Below are positions 18,112 to 26,342 of a DNA stretch of 28,546 nucleotides, one piece after another (position 1 is the first letter of the stretch; each line of letters opens with the position of its first letter). Location of the stretch: the IMG/VR virus record IMGVR_UViG_3300000651_000008, positions 1-28,546 of that record; one strand, 5' to 3'. The stretch comes from a virus. The notes beneath the pieces are model-generated. The model was not told the DNA's origin. It searched no databases and saw nothing but the letters and a program-made list of their open reading frames with translations. Position numbers and translations under genes: made by a program.

Positions 18112-18298
18112 AATCTGCGCGAGCTGCTTGCGGCCGCTCAACTATGGCGTCATTCACTCTGACGACCCATCGACGCTGACCGCGTTCTGTACCCATCGCG
18201 GCTGCCAGTTCTACAACCGCGAGTTCCACTGGCCCGCCATCGAGGTTGAGGAAGTCACCCAGGCGGCCCTGCTAAGAGCTAGGAGGGCCGTCAATTGA
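18089..18298 (+). CDS. Small zinc-ribbon protein
   Basis: 69 aa from GTG 18089, overlapping the previous gene by 23 nt. C10-x2-C13 and C34-x4-C39 make a zinc ribbon; the C-terminus is helical (VEEVTQAALLRARRAVN). No family recognised. It is placed between the second GroES-like protein and the gp10-like gene, and its stop overlaps the TTG start of the next gene. Confidence 0.6.
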   Translation: MLTILRPEICASCLRPLNYGVIHSDDPSTLTAFCTHRGCQFYNREFHWPAIEVEEVTQAALLRARRAVN

Positions 18299-19704
18299 TC
18301 GTGCCATTGTGGGGGCAGGGGGAAGGCTACAAGTCGGCCAATGTCAGCCGACAGCGGCGCATCAACTGCTATCTCGAGCCGCAGAGCGATGCCGACCGCT
18401 CGCCGGTCACGATCTACGGCACGCCGGGCCTGACGCTCTTTGCGAGCCTCGGGGTGAATTCGCCCCGCGGGGCACGAACGGTCATTGCGCGCAGCGTGAC
18501 CTATATCGTCGCTGGATCGACGCTCTACAGCCTGAATGCGGCGGGGGTCTATACCTCGCTGGGAACGCTTAACACTTCTGCCGGCCGGGTCTCGCTCTCG
18601 GACAACGGCACGCAACTCATGTTGGTGGATGGCCTGAATGGCTACATCCTCAACATGAACACGAACGTGTTTGCGGTTATCACCGATGTCAATTTCCCGA
18701 GCGGCGCGACGACGGTAGCCTTTCTCGGTGGTTACTTCATCGTCAACAAGCCGAATACCGGGCAATTCTGGTGGAGCAATGTCTATGACGGTACGACATG
18801 GAACGGGCTGCAATTCGCCACCGCCGAAGCCGATCCCGACAACCTCCTCGCCGTGTATGTCATCCACAAGGAATTGCTGCTGCTGGGGGAAAAGACAGTT
18901 GAAGTCTGGACGCTCTCGGCCGACACGCGCATCTTCGCGCCGGTCGGTAGTGCGGTGGTGGAATGGGGCCTCGCGGCGGTCTGGAGCATCGATCGTTTCG
19001 GCGATGACACAATCTATCTCGCGCGCAATCGCATGGGGCAATTTCATGTGATCCGCCAGCAGGGCTACAACGTCACTACGGTATCGACGCCGGAGATCGA
19101 ATACGACTTGCAGCAGCGCGCCAATATTAGCGGCGCGACGGCCTATTCCTACCTCTGGTACGGCCACTACTTCTACCAGATCAACTTTCCCGACAAGTCC
19201 TATCTATATGATGGTTTGGCCGAAGCATGGTCGGAAGTCAGCAGCGGTCCCGCGGGCGGCCCGTACTCGCGCCACTACGGCGAGATCCGGTTCGAGCTCC
19301 TGACGACACCCTACGTCACCGACTACCGCAACGGCAATATCTACAAGGTCGATCAGACCGTCTACACCGATAACGGCGACCCGATTTGCATGGAAGTCGT
19401 CACCAAGCATCTATTTGATCCCAGCTTGGGCTATGTGACGGTGGATGAGTTGCAGGCGGACTTGGAAGCTGGCGTCGGCATCAATACCGGGCAGGGATCG
19501 AGTCCGCAAATCATGCTTCAGACGAGTCGCGATGGCGGCCATACGTGGGGCAATGAGCGCTGGACGAGCATGGGGCCGATTGGCGGCTATCTCTATCGTG
19601 CCCGCTGGCTCGGCCTCGGTGCGGCGCGTGATTTCGCCTTTCGCATGCGAATCACCGATCCGGTCAAGCGGGCAATCCTGAATGCAAATCTGAGGGCGCG
19701 ATGA
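18295..19704 (+). CDS. Tail hub / packaged-DNA stabilisation protein, P22 gp10-like
   Basis: 469 aa (P22 gp10 is 472). TTG 18295 has AGGAGGG 7 nt upstream and overlaps the previous stop. The family signature is present: QRRINCYLEPQSDADRSPVT, YGTPGLTLFASLG, then many repeated beta strands in a propeller-like pattern (GGYFIVNKPNTGQFWWSNV, ELLLLGEKTVEVWTLS). gp10 binds gp4 and plugs the tail so DNA does not leak. No truncation or frameshift. Confidence 0.88.
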   Translation: MIVPLWGQGEGYKSANVSRQRRINCYLEPQSDADRSPVTIYGTPGLTLFASLGVNSPRGARTVIARSVTYIVAGSTLYSLNAAGVYTSLGTLNTSAGRVSLSDNGTQLMLVDGLNGYILNMNTNVFAVITDVNFPSGATTVAFLGGYFIVNKPNTGQFWWSNVYDGTTWNGLQFATAEADPDNLLAVYVIHKELLLLGEKTVEVWTLSADTRIFAPVGSAVVEWGLAAVWSIDRFGDDTIYLARNRMGQFHVIRQQGYNVTTVSTPEIEYDLQQRANISGATAYSYLWYGHYFYQINFPDKSYLYDGLAEAWSEVSSGPAGGPYSRHYGEIRFELLTTPYVTDYRNGNIYKVDQTVYTDNGDPICMEVVTKHLFDPSLGYVTVDELQADLEAGVGINTGQGSSPQIMLQTSRDGGHTWGNERWTSMGPIGGYLYRARWLGLGAARDFAFRMRITDPVKRAILNANLRAR

Positions 19705-20195
19705 CCGCCATTGCCCCGATCAGCAATCAGCTTGAAGCAAAGTTCACGCAAGCCTACGGGCGTGATGGCGTCAAGTTCTTCAATGACCTGTACTTCGGCA
19801 TGCAATGGTTGTGGGCGAGCGGCACGACTGCCCAGCGGCCGCCGAATCCTTACCTCGGCCAGATTGCCTACGACACGACGTTAGTAGGTTGGATCGGCTG
19901 CGATAACGCTGGAGCCCCGACCAAAGGTGTCCCGCCGCATTGGGTGCAATTCGTTACCGGTAGCGGAGGTGGTGGAACGGTCACGAGCATCACGTCCGTT
20001 CTGCCGATCATCAATACGCCGAATCCGATTACTGGCGTAGGCACGACTTCGCACGCGACCACGGCTGTCACACCGGGAAGCTACACAAACACGAATCTCA
20101 CCGTGGATCAGTGGGGCCATCTTACGGCTGCCTCCAATGGATCAGGCGGCGGCGCAACGAGTTTCTTCTGGGCGCTCGTGCTGGGCGGTAACTGA
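19701..20195 (+). CDS. Tail fibre/needle-like protein
   Basis: 164 aa. The N-terminal half has a helical start and the motif RPPNPYLGQIAYDTTLVGWI, a common element of phage tail proteins; after a Gly4 hinge the C-terminal half includes TPGSYTNTNLTVDQWGHLTA, a short beta repeat seen in many phage fibres and other trimeric virion proteins. It sits where P22 encodes the tail needle gp26. No long coiled coil typical of gp26 is visible, so needle identity is uncertain. ATG overlaps the gp10 stop. Confidence 0.6.
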   Translation: MTAIAPISNQLEAKFTQAYGRDGVKFFNDLYFGMQWLWASGTTAQRPPNPYLGQIAYDTTLVGWIGCDNAGAPTKGVPPHWVQFVTGSGGGGTVTSITSVLPIINTPNPITGVGTTSHATTAVTPGSYTNTNLTVDQWGHLTAASNGSGGGATSFFWALVLGGN

Positions 20196-20554
20196 TGTCT
20201 GCGCCGAATCTCAACTCGTCGTCCATGATCGCGAATGGCGCGGTGGATCGGATAACACCCAATAGCACCGCCGAGCAGAGCTTAACGACGAATGCTGCAG
20301 CGAGCGGGCATACCTACATCACCCTATCCCTGACGTGCGCCAACACGACGACGAGCGGCATCGCCGTCAGAACGAATTGGTTTGACGGCACCAATAACAA
20401 CCCGATCATTCAGGATGCCGTTGTGCCCGGCAATGCGCAGATGGAAATCACGCCGACTCGAAAATTCCTGCTCGAGAACTGGACGCTAAAGATCACGACC
20501 CCGAACACGACGGCAGGTATCACTTTTACTCATCACTACGTTGATTCGCACTGA
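20195..20554 (+). CDS. Beta-rich hypothetical virion protein
   Basis: 119 aa, Thr/Ser/Asn-rich (Thr especially), predicted beta-sandwich (TYITLSLTCANTTTSGIAVR; NWTLKITTPNTTAGITFTHH). No signal peptide. Both ends overlap neighbours at TGATG. Likely a tail or adsorption component by position; family unknown. Composition resembles the 119-aa protein at 12379, though no direct alignment is evident. Confidence 0.6.
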   Translation: MSAPNLNSSSMIANGAVDRITPNSTAEQSLTTNAAASGHTYITLSLTCANTTTSGIAVRTNWFDGTNNNPIIQDAVVPGNAQMEITPTRKFLLENWTLKITTPNTTAGITFTHHYVDSH

Positions 20555-20802
20555 TGGCTGAGCCGACAATCATCGTCGAGGTTAAGAAGTGTCGCGAGGT
20601 CTTGCGGTTGGACTTTCATGGGGCGGCAGCGCTATTCGAGTGCGACCTATCGGAAGGACACGACGGACAACACGATTGCGGATTTGACAATCCGAACGAT
20701 AAGCGCTCGACGCATGAAACCGCCAATGGCAGGGCGCGCATAAGTGTACGTTGGGATCTCCCGCCTGTTCCAGAGTCGGAGCAAGGTAATGTGGCCGGGT
20801 AG
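20554..20802 (+). CDS. Small protein with Cys/His cluster
   Basis: 82 aa. FECDLSEGHDGQHDCGFDN supplies two Cys and two His in a 14-residue span (C-x6-H-x3-H-x-C), and an earlier Cys lies at residue 13, so a zinc or metal site is plausible. The ends are beta-rich (TIIVEVKKC; ARISVRWDLP). Overlaps the following gene by 14 nt. No family recognised. Confidence 0.55.
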   Translation: MAEPTIIVEVKKCREVLRLDFHGAAALFECDLSEGHDGQHDCGFDNPNDKRSTHETANGRARISVRWDLPPVPESEQGNVAG

Positions 20803-21658
20803 AGCCTGCCTCATCGGTGGACAAGCGGCGACCGTGGCGAACTCCTCTGCCGCATCTTCCGATCAGATTGGAAGCATTCCAACGGCAACGCTTGCCAATG
20901 GGATCTTTACGCCCGCTGACGCCATGTTCTACCTCAACAATCAAATGAAGGGGATGAACTGGCCCTCCTTGCCTGATCCCAGCTTTTCAAGTGTGCGGTT
21001 TCTCTGTCACATGGACGAGCGCGGCACCTCGCAGGGCAACACGCGGATGCTGCCTCCAAGCCGCGCGCCGAATGACTGTGACGCTTTTGAAGCCGTGAAT
21101 TCTGGCATCTCCGGCTTGATTCGCGATCAGCGAGTCTTTGGGCTCTATGGCATGTTGCCGATCGTCGCCAGCGGCCACATTGTTCATAACACGGGCGCGG
21201 TGCTAACGCTGGGCAGTGGCGACTTGACCATTGAGGGATGGTTTTACTCCACGAATAACGGCGTAGTGTCGTCGATCTGGGATTTCCGCTCTGGCGCTGG
21301 TGACACGGTGCGGCCGTTGCTGCGTCTGAACAGCGGTAAGTTTTCTTTCTTCCAAAACGGTGTGGAAGTTGCTGCCGCTGCCGCCGCCGCGAGTTTGAAC
21401 ACTTGGCATCATTTCGCTTGGTGCAAGGATACCGGCGCACCGAATAAAAGTTTCCTCTACGTCGATGGTGTATCGGTCGCGAACTTCGCGGACACGACCA
21501 ACTATTCGACGGCGGGCACTATCCGCATTGGTCTTAACTTCGCCCTGACGGTCGCCTTTGGCGGTTATCTGGACGAGTTTCGCATAACTACGACCGTAGC
21601 CCGCTATCCCGGCGGAACGACGTTCACGGTTCCGGTCGGACCCTTCCCCGACTACTAA
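20789..21658 (+). CDS. LamG-fold adhesin / tail protein
   Basis: 289 aa from ATG 20789, which has GGAGCAAGG just upstream; a GTG at 20744 would add 15 residues but overlap the previous gene more. From about residue 150 the LamG/concanavalin-A-like pattern is clear: LTIEGWFYSTNNGVVSSIWD, LRLNSGKFSFFQNG, WHHFAWCKD, FLYVDGVSVANF, then GGYLDEFRITTTVARYPGG and a terminal VPVGPFPDY. Such domains bind carbohydrates and are used by phages for receptor contact. A Cys-containing N-terminal region of unknown fold precedes it. It sits between gp10-like and ejection genes, suggesting a tail-tip or needle-associated adhesin. Confidence 0.75.
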   Translation: MWPGRACLIGGQAATVANSSAASSDQIGSIPTATLANGIFTPADAMFYLNNQMKGMNWPSLPDPSFSSVRFLCHMDERGTSQGNTRMLPPSRAPNDCDAFEAVNSGISGLIRDQRVFGLYGMLPIVASGHIVHNTGAVLTLGSGDLTIEGWFYSTNNGVVSSIWDFRSGAGDTVRPLLRLNSGKFSFFQNGVEVAAAAAAASLNTWHHFAWCKDTGAPNKSFLYVDGVSVANFADTTNYSTAGTIRIGLNFALTVAFGGYLDEFRITTTVARYPGGTTFTVPVGPFPDY

Positions 21659-22344
21659 TGAGCGCGCCCCTCGCCGACGTCTTCTCTCTGCTCTCATACG
21701 GTGGCGGCACCGATGAGTACGGGAATCCGTCGTACTTGCAAGTCGATGCCGGCAAGCAAGCGGGCGACCCCAGCATCGCCCAGGTCGCGCAGCAATTGCA
21801 GCAATCAGGAGCGCTCACGGCCGCATCGCCGCAACAGGCTGGCGTCGGCTTCAATGTGGACTACTCCAAGCTTCCGAAGACTTCATTGGGTACGAGCGTG
21901 CAGGGCTGGAGCCCGACGCCGTATCAGCCTGGATCGAATGGCGACCCAAGCAAATTGTTCAACTCCAAAGCCGTCATCAACGATCCCAACTATGGCTGGA
22001 TCACGCGGACCGCGAACGTCAACAATGCAAGCGGCGACGTGCTCGATAGATACGGCGGCGCGATTCCCTACGCGATCATGGCCGGTTTGGGTGCGGGCTT
22101 TGGCGCTCTTACGCCGCTCTCGGGGATGCTCGGCCAAGCCTTCAATCAGGCGGGCAACGTAATTGAGGGGAACAAGTTCAATCCGCTGACGCTGCTAGGC
22201 ATTGGCTTGGGCGGTTTGGGTGTGCCCTCGTGGGCGACCACGTTGGGTGGGCTAGGCATGAATGCCGCGCGAGGCGGTGGCATCAATCCGATAACCGCGC
22301 TCCTGACGCTCGGGCGTCTGGCGCAAGGATTCAATCATGGGTGA
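21658..22344 (+). CDS. Ejection-module protein, Gly-rich
   Basis: 228 aa. After a soluble Gln-rich N-terminus (PSIAQVAQQLQQSGALTAA), residues about 135-215 are Gly-rich and hydrophobic (YAIMAGLGAGFGALTPLSGM; LTLLGIGLGGLG), able to enter membranes when released, as for P22 gp7/gp20-type ejection proteins. The role is inferred from position after tail genes and before similar proteins. It overlaps the next gene by 8 nt. Confidence 0.6.
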   Translation: MSAPLADVFSLLSYGGGTDEYGNPSYLQVDAGKQAGDPSIAQVAQQLQQSGALTAASPQQAGVGFNVDYSKLPKTSLGTSVQGWSPTPYQPGSNGDPSKLFNSKAVINDPNYGWITRTANVNNASGDVLDRYGGAIPYAIMAGLGAGFGALTPLSGMLGQAFNQAGNVIEGNKFNPLTLLGIGLGGLGVPSWATTLGGLGMNAARGGGINPITALLTLGRLAQGFNHG

Positions 22345-22954
22345 TTTTTCTTGGCTGACCGATCTCAGCAATCTTGGGGAGGCGACCACTGCATTCCCCA
22401 ACGATTCATTGGGCATCGATTGGAGCACGTTTGACCCGAACAACCCCAATCCGTCGATTCCGAACATCACCGATCCCAGCACGACGGTAGGCGATACCGG
22501 CGGCAACTTCGGTAGCAATGTCGACACGGGCTTCCAGCCGCAGATCAATCCCGATGGCTCGATCAGTTGGGTTGACGGTCAGGGCAATTGGGTTGGCGGT
22601 GCACCGCTCGGCAATGAAGGCGGGACACAAGGCCCTCCTGGCAGCGGCGCAAGCCAGCAATGGCCGCAAGGATCGAATTCTGGGCTCTTGAGTGGCCTCG
22701 GAGGTATTCCGGGGCTCGCGAGCCTGCTAGCGCCGCTTCTAGGCGGTTTGCTGGGCTACCACGCGACGAATAAGGCGACCGGCCAAGTCGTCGCTGGCAT
22801 CAACAATGCACAGAACGCAGTCAATCAGATCCTCGGCGGCCAGAGCCTCTATGCGCCCTACATGAATCAGGGGGCAACGGCTTTGGGCAATCTCGCCAAC
22901 ATGAAGTGGAGTCCGCTCAACTACGGGCCGCTCGGCGGCTCATCTAAGAGGTAA
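22337..22954 (+). CDS. Ejection-module protein (DNA transfer protein-like)
   Basis: 205 aa. The first half is Asn/Pro/Asp-rich and probably disordered (FDPNNPNPSIPNITDPS). The second half has a Gly/Leu-rich segment (SGLGGIPGLASLLAPLLGGL) and then VAGINNAQNAVNQILGGQSL followed by YAPYMNQGATALGNLANM, a motif that recurs near the end of phage DNA-transfer and internal virion proteins. AAGGA lies 9 nt upstream. Probably packaged inside the head and injected. Confidence 0.65.
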   Translation: MGDFSWLTDLSNLGEATTAFPNDSLGIDWSTFDPNNPNPSIPNITDPSTTVGDTGGNFGSNVDTGFQPQINPDGSISWVDGQGNWVGGAPLGNEGGTQGPPGSGASQQWPQGSNSGLLSGLGGIPGLASLLAPLLGGLLGYHATNKATGQVVAGINNAQNAVNQILGGQSLYAPYMNQGATALGNLANMKWSPLNYGPLGGSSKR

Positions 22955-22959
22955 CGATC

Positions 22960-23598
22960 ATGCCAGCGTTTTATCAAGGGCAGCCGATGCAAAGAAGTTT
23001 GGGCGATCTCGCCATGAATCGTGCGCCTCGGACATTCAGCGGCGGCAGTGGCATGGGCGGCATGCAGCCCTATCCATCAATGCAGCCCTATCCGTCAATG
23101 TCACCCATGCAATCCTATGGTCCGCAGGCAGGCATGATGGCGGGCGGTGGTCTCGGCGGTCCACAAATGATGGGACCGGCGCAGGGTATGACATCGATGC
23201 CGGGCGCGCTTGGACCGGGAATGATGGGATCTGCTGGCGGCGGATTGGGACCGGGAATGATGGGACCATCCAATAGCTTCGGCTCTTATGGGTCTGCTGG
23301 CGGTCTCGGCTTCGGTGGCCTCGGTTCGATGCCGGGCATGGGTCAGATGGGGGGCGATTCAGGATTCCCCGGCTATACCGATTCCAATGGCACATGGCAG
23401 AACTATCCATCGAACAATAGCGGATGGATGCCCGGCATGCAGCAACAGCAAATGTCTCAATTACATCCCTTGATACAAAGCCTGCTCGGCGGCGGCGGTG
23501 GTGGCGGATTAGGGTACGGCATGATGGGTCCGGCGCAAACAGCGCAGCCGAATGCGTTTAACACCATGTTCCGCGGCCCAGTGGGATACGCGAGGTAA
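22960..23598 (+). CDS. Met/Gly-rich low-complexity protein
   Basis: 212 aa with about 27 Met (13%) and high Gly. Repeats include two MQPYPS units near residue 36 and GPGMMG-type units (GALGPGMMGS, GGLGPGMMGP, GYGMMGPAQT). A Gln-rich part with HPLIQSLLGGGG follows. AGAGG upstream of ATG 22960. No family. As it lies among ejection genes it is probably a virion protein; repeated Met-Gly units could form a flexible or self-associating tract. Confidence 0.6.
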   Translation: MPAFYQGQPMQRSLGDLAMNRAPRTFSGGSGMGGMQPYPSMQPYPSMSPMQSYGPQAGMMAGGGLGGPQMMGPAQGMTSMPGALGPGMMGSAGGGLGPGMMGPSNSFGSYGSAGGLGFGGLGSMPGMGQMGGDSGFPGYTDSNGTWQNYPSNNSGWMPGMQQQQMSQLHPLIQSLLGGGGGGGLGYGMMGPAQTAQPNAFNTMFRGPVGYAR

Positions 23599-23602
23599 CA
23601 CG

Positions 23603-24769
23603 ATGGCCTATGTCAACGGAGTTAATCCGCAAACTGGCGCGCAGCGCCTCGGTCGTATAGCGCAACCGGGAGCGGTGCGGCAGCAATACGCCGGCATCAA
23701 TCCGCAGCAATTTGCCTCGTGGTTCGGCAATCAGAACGCGGCGACCCAGCAAGGCTTGCTGTCGCCCGGTGGCGGCGGCGTGCAGACGCCTTGGGGCAAT
23801 CTCGGCGCAGAGGGCCGCACGATCGGACTGTTGCAGCAGGGCGGCATGAACGGCAATGCGCTGAATCAGTTCATCAACAACACCGATGCGAACGTTGGCT
23901 ATAACGGCGGGATAGCAGGCGGGCGCAATCCCGCGACCGTCTGGGACTTCACCAGCGGCGGTCCCTACTACGGTGGTTCCACCGCAGCCGGCGCGGGCTA
24001 CGGCACGCCGGACCAACTCGGCGGCTGGTCGGGCAGCGATGCCTTTAACGCTGCGCATCCATTCAATGCTAGCGCATATACGGGCGGCGCTGGAACACCG
24101 CAATCAGCGCCGTATGGGAGTGCTATTCAGCAAGCAGCGCAGTCGGCTAATCCTGGCGGCGGCTTAAGCCAAGTTGGCGGCACTGGCGGTATGCCGCCAG
24201 CCACGACCGCGCAGCCCAATACCATTGGCTCGATCGCCAATCCGAACGCGCCCAGCTATCCGCTCAACGTCGGGGCGTATCTCAACCCCGCTGCCGGCTT
24301 CGCGCAGGATTGGGCCAACAAGGGCCTGCAAGGCACCTATGCCGGACAAGGTGACTTGCTCTCGGGTGCAGCCATGCGCGGGATCTCCGACTACAACCGC
24401 AACATGGCGATCAACGACGTATGGAACCCGGCGGTGCAGACCGCCCAGCAACAGCAAGGCTTCGGCTATGGGGTGAACGCTGCCGATCGCAACTTCGCAT
24501 TTCAGCAGCAGTTGGCGAATCAGACCATTCCATTTAATCAGCAGATGCAGCTCGCCCAGCTCGGCATGCAGGGCACACAAGGCGCGGCGGGACAGCAGAA
24601 CCTGCTGGCGACGCTGCAAGCGCAGTTGGCGCAAGCGCTCGGCAACGCGCAGGGAACGGGCACGATCGGCCAGAACAATCAGATCACCGGAGGACTGCAA
24701 AACGCCTTGAATCAGTGGCTCTCGAATCAATACCTGAATCGCATCCTGCCGGCAGGAGGAGGCAGCTGA
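23603..24769 (+). CDS. Ejection-module protein, Gln/Gly-rich
   Basis: 388 aa from ATG 23603 (GAGG upstream); 17 more upstream codons are open but overlap the previous gene. Composition is Gln/Gly/Asn-rich. Residues about 230-300 carry YPLNVGAYLNPAAGFAQDWA followed by GQGDLLSGAAMRGISDYNRN, a pattern found in phage internal virion proteins, and then a long Gln-rich helical region (FAFQQQLANQTIPFNQQMQL). Likely a head-internal protein injected with DNA, but no P22 homologue can be named by eye. Confidence 0.65.
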   Translation: MAYVNGVNPQTGAQRLGRIAQPGAVRQQYAGINPQQFASWFGNQNAATQQGLLSPGGGGVQTPWGNLGAEGRTIGLLQQGGMNGNALNQFINNTDANVGYNGGIAGGRNPATVWDFTSGGPYYGGSTAAGAGYGTPDQLGGWSGSDAFNAAHPFNASAYTGGAGTPQSAPYGSAIQQAAQSANPGGGLSQVGGTGGMPPATTAQPNTIGSIANPNAPSYPLNVGAYLNPAAGFAQDWANKGLQGTYAGQGDLLSGAAMRGISDYNRNMAINDVWNPAVQTAQQQQGFGYGVNAADRNFAFQQQLANQTIPFNQQMQLAQLGMQGTQGAAGQQNLLATLQAQLAQALGNAQGTGTIGQNNQITGGLQNALNQWLSNQYLNRILPAGGGS

Positions 24770-24770
24770 T

Positions 24771-26342
24771 ATGCCGAGCATGGCTGACTTCGCGCCGCTC
24801 TTGGCGGCCAAAGGGATCGACCTGCCGACCCCGATGCAGTACGGGGGGCAGGCGCTGACGCTCGGGAATATGGCACTCGGCAATCAGATGCAACAGCTTC
24901 AGTTGCAGAAGATGCAGGACATGATCTCGGCCGTGAGCAATCCGGCTTACCTCCAAGCGGTGTCGCAGATGTTTGGTGGTGGGGGCGGCGGCATGGGTGG
25001 CCCCGGTACGGGCGCTGGCGCTCCTGATCTCTCGTTCCTATCAGGTAATAAGGCCGCCCCGGAATTGCTGCAAAACTTGTTTGGAATGGCCGAGAAGTCT
25101 TCGCAAATCGGCAAGAACTACGCCGAAGCCGGCAAGATGGGCAGCGAAACTTTGAACATGGGGCTAACACGCTTGCTCAATTCTGCTGCTGGTACGCCTC
25201 GAGATCAAGTAACGCCGGAACTCGCTTCCTTCTGGTATCACCAACTCGGCATGATGGGCTTCGATCCGCGGCAGATCGGTGCCGGCAACGCAGGAACCCC
25301 AGCAGACTTTCGCGATGCGTTGGTCAATCAGTTGCAAGACCCGCAGACGCGCCAGAAGTTGGTCAACGAAGCCACCGAGAATTGGGCCAAGCAAGCAGGC
25401 GTGATGCAGAAGCAGGCCGAGCTCGGGAAAGGTGAAGCGATCAAGGGCGACTTCGGCTATGACGTGTTCCATCCGACGACGCCGCCGAATTTGCCAGCGC
25501 CGCCAGGTGCATTGGGTCAGCAATGGGGCGCGCAGTCACCGCCGTTCCAAGGCGTGCCTGCCGGTGCCACGGTCAAGTTGACCGGGCCGGCCTCGGCGAG
25601 CGACGTACAAACGCTTTTGAGTGCTGCGGCCCAGGAAGGGGGCCAAGCCCCGCCACAAGGCGTGGCCCCACCGCAGCAGAGTCGAGGAACGGGCGGACAA
25701 GTCTTCTACTCTCCGCAGCAGAAGCAGGACATTGAAATCGGGGCCAAGGAAATCGAAGACCTTCGTACCAAGAATTCTGCCGCAACCCAAGTTATGGGGA
25801 TGATTCAGGATCTCCGCAATCTCGATCATCAGGGCATCTACAGCGGTGGCATTCAAGGAACGGACTTCTTCAGGAAGATTGCCAACATCGTTGCCGCGCT
25901 GCCGAATCACGGCGGCCTCTCGCCCGAACAGTTGCAGAAGCTTGGCAACTCGCAAGCGTGGGATGCCGACACGCGCAACCTCGTCGCGCTGGCGGTCAAG
26001 CAGTTTGCCGGCTCTCGCGTCGCAGCGCGCGAGCTCTCTTACTTCCAAGGCTCAAAACCTGATGACCTGATGACCGATGCGGGTCGGGAGTTGACCTATC
26101 GCATGGTCTACACGCTCGCCGATCGCACGCATCAGGACTATATGCAAGCCGACAAGTACGCGCACACCAAAGGCAATTATGGCTTGGCCGGATATACGCC
26201 GCAGTTCACCGATACCAAGATGCCAGATATTCAAGTCGGTGGCGTGCCGAATCCGACAACGCACAAGGGCTGGGTCTGGACTGACGACAAGGGAACGAAG
26301 CATACGAGCGACGGCATGCAATGGTGGCCGCCGATCAAGTAA
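24771..26342 (+). CDS. Internal virion / ejection protein
   Basis: 523 aa. GGAGGAGG lies 8-10 nt upstream. Regions: N-terminal helix with Gln/Met (NQMQQLQLQKMQDMISAV), Gly-rich hinge near 70-85, helical middle (EKSSQIGKNYAEAGKMGSET), Pro-rich linker about 240-310, helical domain 320-460 (IEIGAKEIEDLRTKNSAATQ), and an ending GWVWTDDKGTKHTSDGMQWW, a short beta-like tail. No lysozyme or transglycosylase motif is visible. Position and composition suggest gp16/gp20-like ejection protein. Confidence 0.65.
   Translation: MPSMADFAPLLAAKGIDLPTPMQYGGQALTLGNMALGNQMQQLQLQKMQDMISAVSNPAYLQAVSQMFGGGGGGMGGPGTGAGAPDLSFLSGNKAAPELLQNLFGMAEKSSQIGKNYAEAGKMGSETLNMGLTRLLNSAAGTPRDQVTPELASFWYHQLGMMGFDPRQIGAGNAGTPADFRDALVNQLQDPQTRQKLVNEATENWAKQAGVMQKQAELGKGEAIKGDFGYDVFHPTTPPNLPAPPGALGQQWGAQSPPFQGVPAGATVKLTGPASASDVQTLLSAAAQEGGQAPPQGVAPPQQSRGTGGQVFYSPQQKQDIEIGAKEIEDLRTKNSAATQVMGMIQDLRNLDHQGIYSGGIQGTDFFRKIANIVAALPNHGGLSPEQLQKLGNSQAWDADTRNLVALAVKQFAGSRVAARELSYFQGSKPDDLMTDAGRELTYRMVYTLADRTHQDYMQADKYAHTKGNYGLAGYTPQFTDTKMPDIQVGGVPNPTTHKGWVWTDDKGTKHTSDGMQWWPPIK

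Noticed and set aside
18211-19167. 318-codon minus-strand frame
   Set aside because: It is antisense to the gp10-like gene; high GC content removes stop codons on the opposite strand. The Arg/Asp/His-rich translation is typical of a shadow frame.
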